From: SD8 sp035528475
GTDB lineage: Archaea > Halobacteriota > Methanomicrobia > Methanomicrobiales > Methanospirillaceae
Assembly: GCA_035528475.1 (NCBI GenBank)
Contig: DATKYO010000053.1
Coordinates: 1 to 21,111 of the forward strand
Direction: 5' to 3'
Length of the DNA stretch: 21,111 nt
The position numbers were made by a program, and so were the translations under genes. Under the pieces are notes generated by a model, which was not told the DNA's origin, searched no databases, and worked only from the letters and a program-made list of their open reading frames with translations. Shown here in pieces: positions 15,322 to 21,111 of this stretch (within the stretch, counting starts at the first letter, position 1; the number at the start of each line of letters is the position of its first letter).

Positions 15322-17571
15322 TCATGTTACCGGAATAACCAGCGGCCTTACTCCCGCCGGCATGAACTCTCTGTATCGGATCATGATGTTGCGCCACTTG
15401 TGCGCCTCCAGCTGGAAACCGAATGTACCCATGGTGTCATCTCCAGGCCCCCGTTCCCTGATCCGGAAATCCGATCGCTGTGCAATTCTCGCGTAGCCGG
15501 GGCTCCCGAACGCCTCGCTGGAAAATACCAGCTGGCATGCAGTACCTTTCACGCACCCATAGTTTTGCGGCAACCGGTCACTGGTGCCGGAGAAATAACT
15601 GAACCGGATACAGCCGGCCTGGTTGTCATTGACTTCAAGGCTGTGGACCCAGATGCAACCGCTACCTGAAATCCGGTCGACACGGGTCCTGCCGAAGAAC
15701 GTTACACCCTCTGCAACCGTATCAGGCCCCCAGCTGCCTGCCGGGCCGATGCCGGAGAGGGCATAACCCTGGGCAGGATGGCCGACACCGCCGCCTGCGT
15801 CGATCACGGAATCTTCGCACTCCAGCAGGTAGGCAGTGTCCATGAGAAGCGGTCCCGTGATCGACCGGCAGATCCTGATTGCAGGGATTTGCTCGAAACC
15901 CGCTGGATTGGGAAGTTCCAGCGAGACTCGGATGTCTGTACGGTTTTTATGATCACGGCGCCAGTATCCCTTCGGATCGAGCGTGCAACCGACAATTTCG
16001 AGCAGGTCAACCATTGCACTGTTGATCAGCGAAGCGGGCTCCGGCGAAACCTCCGGATCCCGGGTAATATACAGTCCCTCTAAACGGACCGTAACCCTTT
16101 CAGGAGGATTGTCGACCCCAAAACCGAGCGGTTGTTGAAGGAGAATTACAGGCCGTTGGTGATCTGCGGCCCGGATGGCGAGCGATCCGTCGAGCTTCAT
16201 GAGATTGAGAGCGGATGGGTCCAGTCTATAGGTTCTACTGTCCTTTATCTCGATGATAACCGGGTATACTGTCCCCGCAGGAAGATTGAGTGCTGTCTGC
16301 AGGTCGGAACCATCTGTGTAGTTCACCGGGATGAAGGTTTTTGTTGGTTTGTCCCAGTCCTCCTCCGGGAGAGCAGGGCGGGAAACCGGGTGAGCACCCA
16401 CGGGTCCGGCAGCCCCATAGGTATACGTAAGGAGGAGATCTTTTACAAGAGCGTTTCTTGAGGTTTCATCGGGCACGCCGATGATGAACCTGCCGATGAC
16501 CGGGTCGATCGCAATCTCGTATTCCTGCAGGGGCGGGATTAACGAGGATCCCCAGTCGCAAAGATTTGCCCCGCGGAACGACCATTTTTCCAACGGAACC
16601 GGACCGAACACATCTTTCGGCATATGGAACTGCAGGCACCTGTTGTTGGTATCCAGCGGATCGGGACCGGGAACTTCCTGGGTGTCATAGTAATCGATAG
16701 CAACATACTCTTCCCAGTTGCCGGCGGCACTCCTGCTGCAGAGCCGTGCCGCGGGTATCGGCCCCGGAGTCTTATCAAGACCGGTGAGGCCGGTCGTTTC
16801 ATCAAAGGGCTTCCGCACATTAAAGAGAACGACCGGCTCCCCCAGCGGGTGGACTTCTGACCGGAATACATATGGTGCCTGATCCAGAAGCAGCGGGGAT
16901 GGCACCGGATCCGGCTGATCTTCCGGGATAAATGGCTGTGAAACCGGGATCCAATACGGTTCCAGGCGCCAGAGGTAGATAGCCAGGTTGGGCAGGTTAT
17001 ACCGGGCGCACTGCGCCGGGGGGCGGATATCGGCAAGGTGTGCAAATGGGTCGGACGGCGTATTGAGAAGGCTGAGCATGGCCGGGTCCCTGATGGTCGC
17101 AGTCCCGCCGCGGATGACCCTACGGATGCCCGCCCCAGAGGTTGCATAGGGAGGTATGTCTCCGTTATCCGGCCTCTGGTGGTTGAGGTGCATGTTCCAG
17201 GCCATGTTTTCCCGGAGCTCGGCACAATGCACTGCCCAGCCGGTCAGGTCAAACGTGAGCCGTTCGATCGCACCAAGCGTCCCTTTCCGCCTGCGCAGGG
17301 CAATGGTATCCGCAACATCCGCCCGGAGTGTCCAGGGGTCCCCGGAGAGGTGGCTGGTGCCTACGAGATCGGCAATATAGGGGATTAACCAGTCATCGCA
17401 GGTCTCAATGAAGAGGTCGTCATAAAACGATTCGATATTTTCATCAACTGCACTGAATGCATCTTCGATAAGGGAGAGGTAGTTCTTTAGCTGGTCCTTT
17501 GGCACCTGCTCCTCGTCCTTTATCTTGTAGATCTCAGGCAGCCTTTCAAAAAGTTCAACACGGCGGGTCAT
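15322..17571 (-). CDS. P2 gpI-like phage tail protein, baseplate component
   Basis: The product has about 749 residues. The N-terminal 140 residues match the gpI-like tail protein family (TIGR02242/Tail_P2_I type): RLPEIYKIKDEEQV, then the segment DWLIPYIADLVG (about 60-71), then ALRRRKGTLGAIERL (about 91-105). In contractile tails this protein sits beside the baseplate J wedge proteins. The much longer C-terminal part is beta-rich and unrecognised, possibly a platform for the fibre encoded next. The ATG at 17569-17571 overlaps the upstream TGA as ATGA and has GGTGAT five bases before it; a TTG two codons earlier (17575-17577) is a less likely start. The location between baseplate and fibre genes fits a contractile injection particle. 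Confidence 0.87.
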   Translation of the reverse strand: MTRRVELFERLPEIYKIKDEEQVPKDQLKNYLSLIEDAFSAVDENIESFYDDLFIETCDDWLIPYIADLVGTSHLSGDPWTLRADVADTIALRRRKGTLGAIERLTFDLTGWAVHCAELRENMAWNMHLNHQRPDNGDIPPYATSGAGIRRVIRGGTATIRDPAMLSLLNTPSDPFAHLADIRPPAQCARYNLPNLAIYLWRLEPYWIPVSQPFIPEDQPDPVPSPLLLDQAPYVFRSEVHPLGEPVVLFNVRKPFDETTGLTGLDKTPGPIPAARLCSRSAAGNWEEYVAIDYYDTQEVPGPDPLDTNNRCLQFHMPKDVFGPVPLEKWSFRGANLCDWGSSLIPPLQEYEIAIDPVIGRFIIGVPDETSRNALVKDLLLTYTYGAAGPVGAHPVSRPALPEEDWDKPTKTFIPVNYTDGSDLQTALNLPAGTVYPVIIEIKDSRTYRLDPSALNLMKLDGSLAIRAADHQRPVILLQQPLGFGVDNPPERVTVRLEGLYITRDPEVSPEPASLINSAMVDLLEIVGCTLDPKGYWRRDHKNRTDIRVSLELPNPAGFEQIPAIRICRSITGPLLMDTAYLLECEDSVIDAGGGVGHPAQGYALSGIGPAGSWGPDTVAEGVTFFGRTRVDRISGSGCIWVHSLEVNDNQAGCIRFSYFSGTSDRLPQNYGCVKGTACQLVFSSEAFGSPGYARIAQRSDFRIRERGPGDDTMGTFGFQLEAHKWRNIMIRYREFMPAGVRPLVIPVT

Positions 17572-20060
17572 GTACAATCACCTTCCGGTCCTCCGCTGCC
17601 ATCGGCCAAGGTGAAGTCATCCGTCATGAGGTTCAGGACACTGTCCGGGTCACAGTTCACGACATCATCCCGGGGATAGGGGGATAAGTCCCCTGGCTGG
17701 ACTAGGGAAAACGAGGTGACCTTTACCCACCACACTCCGCCGGCGTTTTGGATTATCCCCTTCACCCGCGTCGCGTACTCCGGTTCTCCGAACCGGCGCA
17801 TACAGGTACTGAAAAGGCCACGAGTGCTGTCAATACCTTCCCCCTCCTCACCCTGGATGCCCAGAGCCACCTTGATCGCTTTTATAACAACCTCCTTTTT
17901 CGCCTTTGGGTCGAAACTGACGAGCACTTCGAGATGTACCGGCTTACGCACACCCTGATTTACCACTACCGGATACCGGCCCGGACCACGGCACCGGTTA
18001 TACATGGTCATCGTCGCAGTTACCGAATCGAGTTCTTTCTCCCGCCCGTTCTTTAAGAGGACGGTCATGACGATTGCCGGAGTATAGCCTGCGATGTCGT
18101 ATATGGCGGATGCCAGCTCCACGGCCGGTATACTGAGTGCTTCACACTCGAAGTCGCGGAGACTGACGAGCCTCCCCAGGCTCTGGACTCTGCCCGGAGC
18201 GGACCTCCGTGCATTTTCACCGCTCTCGGGATCGCAGCCGCCCGATGCGATTCCGGCCAGGCGTATCTTTTCCAGCCGGTTTAGTTTCTCTCCTGCCAGG
18301 GGGTCGGATCCTTCCTTTCCTGGTCCGTATGCCCCGATCTCGGTCCGGTAGCGTGCGGTCACGTTCTCCATACCCGTCGGAAGACGCCTTCCGGTCTTCC
18401 CGTCTCCGAACTGCACAAAGCTGCTGCCTATGTCATCTTCCCGCACGATGTAAACCTCGTCTTCCGGTTCGCAGCCAAACAGGGTCGGCACTCTCGTCCA
18501 GAGACGGTTATCGACATAAATCTCGAGGCGGGGCTCCCAGTCGCCGATTCCCTGGTCTGTATAGGTGAGGGGCGCCTTCGGTAGTTTGAAGGTCTGGAAG
18601 ACTTCCCGTGCATCGCCATTGCCCAGCACGGCCTCTTTTTCCTTTTTTCCCTGCGTCGCATCGACAATATTGCCGAAGATCTCGACCGCGGGATTATCGC
18701 CTGGGAAATCATTCACCGACCATCCCTCCGGCCAGGTAAACGCAACCGGGCGGAAGAAAACACCTTCTTCATCATATCCAGGGGATACGGGGCAGGTCTG
18801 TGCGGCAATTTCCGCGTACGAGTTGTCCTGCCTGTGCAGGAAGAGACGTCGCCCCGCCAGTTTTTTATACGTATCGCCATCTCCAAAGAAGAAGAGGTGA
18901 TCGGTGTCGGCCCCGTATTCATAGGCATTATCCAGTTTCAGAGGTGATCCAATCGTTTCGTAAATGATAATAGTCTGTATGATAACAGAGCGGGACCAAG
19001 GAGGCGGGTCGTTAAGAAGTACAAGGGTTGTTGCTCCGGTCATTGCGCCCAGGGTCATGGTATAGGGGATCACAGTTTCAACCTGCAGCGGTGTTGGGAT
19101 GCCGCCACCTGTAAGAATGAGTGTTGTCCCGGGATTCAGGTCAGATATAGTACCTTCGAGACAAAGGACTCGGGGGAACTGATCACCGTCTGACGGGAAA
19201 ATATCGGATAGATAAAATGAAACCTGCGATTGTGATGCCTGATGGGAGGAGTCTATCGTAACTTTCGTTGGAGGCGCGTTATGGCCGAAGTAACGGAAAG
19301 TCCTGCCGATTTTATAGCCCTTTATAGATTTCTTTCCATAAAGGCTGTTGACGCTTCCTTCGATGTAAATATTCGTCCGGTCGAACTCCTGCTCAACCCT
19401 GGCCACTGTCACGATTTGCGGATAAATATCCGGTGGATTGTCAAAGAGCAGCAGCCTGTCATTCTTTTCAATTTTCTGTCCTGGTTTTAGATCGGCAGTC
19501 AGGACTGAAAAAACGTTCACAGAGTTGGGAAAGGAGCCGAGCGTGAGTTCGCGGTACAGCCTGAATTTCCCGAGAGCCGGCACTGCAGTAAGAACCGAAT
19601 CGGTCTCGAAATTCGTCTGTCCGGCAATACCCTCCAGTTGTGCTTTTATCGGGAATCCCCGGGGAACGGTCACATCGGAACCGGATTTCACCTCAAAGGC
19701 AAAAGTCGCCTTCCCACCAATCCCCGGCGCCAGTCGGTATCCGGTGAGCCGGACAAGGGCAGCGATACTCTCGCGCCAGGACGCGGCACATAGGAATGCC
19801 TCATTGGCATAGAGTTCCTCATAGAACGTGAGAATATCAAGGACGACCGAAGCGCCTTCGATAAGTGCGATTCCGGGATCGTCCGGCTCCCGGTGAGTCC
19901 AGGAAGAGAGGATCTCGTTGTTATTGAGTGCCTCCAGCATGAAGTCTCTGAAATCAATATAACTCCCGATCCGATACCGGATCCGGGGCAGCCCGGGCCG
20001 GTTTTCCGGTTTCGCCAGTCGGATTTTTTTCCTGCAGTAATTCCTGCATTCCTTTGTCAT
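17568..20060 (-). CDS. putative baseplate assembly protein (TIGR02243 type, baseplate J-like)
   Basis: The 830-residue product has the hallmarks of the putative baseplate assembly family of contractile tails. The N-terminal segment has DDPGIALIEGASVVLDILTF and EELYANEAFL (60-90). GYRLAPGIGGKATF lies at about 107-120. QFGDGKTGRRLPTG (550-563) is the conserved (R/Q)FGDG...LPTG signature. GGCDPES (607-613) and LGRLVSLRDFE (628-638) are also characteristic. It would form baseplate wedges with the neighbouring gpI-like and J-like proteins, comparable in position to Afp11/Afp12 of the antifeeding prophage. The ATG at 20058-20060 overlaps the preceding TGA as ATGA, and GGAGG lies upstream within the previous gene. 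The final residues overlap the start of the gpI gene. It appears complete and intact. Confidence 0.92.
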   Translation of the reverse strand: MTKECRNYCRKKIRLAKPENRPGLPRIRYRIGSYIDFRDFMLEALNNNEILSSWTHREPDDPGIALIEGASVVLDILTFYEELYANEAFLCAASWRESIAALVRLTGYRLAPGIGGKATFAFEVKSGSDVTVPRGFPIKAQLEGIAGQTNFETDSVLTAVPALGKFRLYRELTLGSFPNSVNVFSVLTADLKPGQKIEKNDRLLLFDNPPDIYPQIVTVARVEQEFDRTNIYIEGSVNSLYGKKSIKGYKIGRTFRYFGHNAPPTKVTIDSSHQASQSQVSFYLSDIFPSDGDQFPRVLCLEGTISDLNPGTTLILTGGGIPTPLQVETVIPYTMTLGAMTGATTLVLLNDPPPWSRSVIIQTIIIYETIGSPLKLDNAYEYGADTDHLFFFGDGDTYKKLAGRRLFLHRQDNSYAEIAAQTCPVSPGYDEEGVFFRPVAFTWPEGWSVNDFPGDNPAVEIFGNIVDATQGKKEKEAVLGNGDAREVFQTFKLPKAPLTYTDQGIGDWEPRLEIYVDNRLWTRVPTLFGCEPEDEVYIVREDDIGSSFVQFGDGKTGRRLPTGMENVTARYRTEIGAYGPGKEGSDPLAGEKLNRLEKIRLAGIASGGCDPESGENARRSAPGRVQSLGRLVSLRDFECEALSIPAVELASAIYDIAGYTPAIVMTVLLKNGREKELDSVTATMTMYNRCRGPGRYPVVVNQGVRKPVHLEVLVSFDPKAKKEVVIKAIKVALGIQGEEGEGIDSTRGLFSTCMRRFGEPEYATRVKGIIQNAGGVWWVKVTSFSLVQPGDLSPYPRDDVVNCDPDSVLNLMTDDFTLADGSGGPEGDCT

Positions 20061-21111
20061 TGCCTGCCGCCTCCGAGCTCGAACGTGATTGATCCAGTCT
20101 CCCGGTGGTCTGGGTCATTTCTTACCTGGATGATTCCGTTGATACCAAGGTTGTCGACACGGTCCCGCGGTTGGCCGTACGGGTGCATCCGCCGGATACT
20201 GACTTCCCTGACATGATCGATGCCGGGAACCCGCTGGACACGACCAATGATCTGACTCGCCTCCAGTCCCTGGCCGAACGTCCAGAGGTCCGGATGGAAA
20301 AACGAGAGCCTGCCGTCAGTCGTATAGCCGGTGGAGAACTCCTGTTCCAGCTCATACCGGATTTCCTCGGGCCAGTAATCTTGCCTGATACAGGCTTTGA
20401 CGCTGATCTCGAGCGGGACAAAGACTGGCGGCCGTATCTCGAGGTCTTCGCCAATAAGTCTCACCACGTCCAGGTGGCGTGCAACCGCTGATCGCAGTTC
20501 CAGGCTGAGCTCATCGGTGCCTGCTGGATCGATTGCGATCCGGACCCCCCGCCAGCTTCCAGTCCAGACATAGCGTGCCGATGCATGCGACACTTCCGGC
20601 AGCTCCTCGGAACGTTTCTCGTAGTCTTTCAGGGTCACCGCCCTCAGCTGGCGATGCCGGAACGCCTCCGGGACCCGCCTGAGGATCTCTCGTTCAGGTT
20701 CGGGGGCCCTGCCGTCCGTCACATCAAACGGGTTCGTGCATTTGTCAAGGAACGTGTAGACTGCCGGATCAAAGACCATGAGGGTGTCACGGCCAACATT
20801 GCCGTCAGGGCCATGCCCGGCCTGGTACCGGCACAAAAGGATTGTATCTTCCGGAAGCTCGCACCCGTTTATGCCGTTGCCGAATCGGACAAGGCTGTTT
20901 CCTTCCTCATCCGTCTCGACAATGAAGTGGTTTCCGTCGGTACTGCTGTCATCACTGTGCACGAGGCTGATCGCTTCCTGCCACCGGGGGAGGGAATAGA
21001 TATATTTTCCAGGGTTGGCGAGATCGGGTGAACCTTCGAAGATCTCCATGGTGGATACTGTTTTTTCTTCACCGCCCGGGAGAGTGTTCTGGAAGGCGAG
21101 CGGCCCTTCGT
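20057..21111 (-). CDS. baseplate J-like protein, partial (N-terminus beyond window)
   Basis: The frame stays open through the right edge: upstream of the internal Met at 21047-21049 it reads LAFQNTLPGGEEKTVST, so the protein starts outside the window. The visible part of about 350 residues carries VRFGNGINGCELPEDTILLC, the FGDG-type signature of baseplate J-like proteins, then DGRAPEPEREILRRVPEAFR and RAVTLKDYEKR, equivalent to the GRAVSLxDYE motif of the second baseplate protein. It ends with a tail rich in RVDNLGINGI and ITFELGGG. Its 3' end overlaps the next gene by four bases (ATGA). Two consecutive baseplate J-like genes are the usual arrangement in extracellular contractile injection systems (Afp11/Afp12-like) rather than in simple phage tails. 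Confidence 0.88.
   Translation of the reverse strand, partial: EGPLAFQNTLPGGEEKTVSTMEIFEGSPDLANPGKYIYSLPRWQEAISLVHSDDSSTDGNHFIVETDEEGNSLVRFGNGINGCELPEDTILLCRYQAGHGPDGNVGRDTLMVFDPAVYTFLDKCTNPFDVTDGRAPEPEREILRRVPEAFRHRQLRAVTLKDYEKRSEELPEVSHASARYVWTGSWRGVRIAIDPAGTDELSLELRSAVARHLDVVRLIGEDLEIRPPVFVPLEISVKACIRQDYWPEEIRYELEQEFSTGYTTDGRLSFFHPDLWTFGQGLEASQIIGRVQRVPGIDHVREVSIRRMHPYGQPRDRVDNLGINGIIQVRNDPDHRETGSITFELGGGRQ

Noticed and set aside
16539..17225. 228-residue minus-strand frame inside the gpI-like gene
   Set aside because: It is an out-of-frame reading of the gpI-like gene, which has clear family motifs in its own frame.
1..21111. Prophage or insertion sequence
   Set aside because: No transposase, integrase, terminase, portal or capsid gene and no terminal inverted repeats were seen; only baseplate and fibre type tail genes are present.

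Overview
The window looks like part of a methanogenic archaeon, most likely of the Methanomicrobiales. This is inference from the proteins, not from a marker gene. The reasons are a secreted caspase/CARDB protein with Trp-Thr-Pro linkers, a sensory Cache-domain remnant of the kind common in that order, Shine-Dalgarno sites of the GGAGGTGA type, and oligo-T and TATA-like elements between genes. No rRNA, tRNA, CRISPR array or intact insertion sequence was seen.

Layout. Positions 1-765 hold no convincing intact gene: GC-richer debris on the minus strand (about 34-406), then an AT-rich stretch that carries a promoter. Positions 766-4587 (+) encode one large secreted protein with a caspase-like (peptidase C14) domain at each end and five CARDB domains between. 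The second caspase domain has lost its catalytic cysteine. Positions 4588-5209 are a convergent intergenic region with candidate terminators for both strands. From 21111 down to 5457 everything lies on the minus strand as one tightly packed operon that enters from beyond the right edge. In transcription order it encodes a baseplate J-like protein (partial), a second and larger baseplate assembly protein, a P2 gpI-like tail protein, a 1484-residue DUF6519/beta-helix fibre-like protein with a C-terminal Ig-like domain, and two DUF4157 proteins (1142 and about 635 residues). The operon ends in a truncated Cache-domain remnant (5210-5479).

How the genes work together. Two baseplate proteins, gpI, a beta-helix protein and DUF4157 cargo is the arrangement of extracellular contractile injection systems (eCIS, phage-tail-like particles). 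The sheath, tube, spike, ATPase and cap genes would be expected to the right of the window. The two DUF4157 proteins share an almost identical N-terminal module (a Cys-rich leader, an EADxVAxxVxxMP repeat and an HExxH zincin-like core) and then diverge completely, which is the signature of swappable effectors. The larger one ends in a domain with a His...Cys arrangement suggestive of a clan CD (caspase-like) protease fold. Short overlaps (ATGA) and gaps of 9-27 bases indicate translational coupling. The caspase/CARDB gene is convergent with the operon, so a functional link between them is only a hypothesis.
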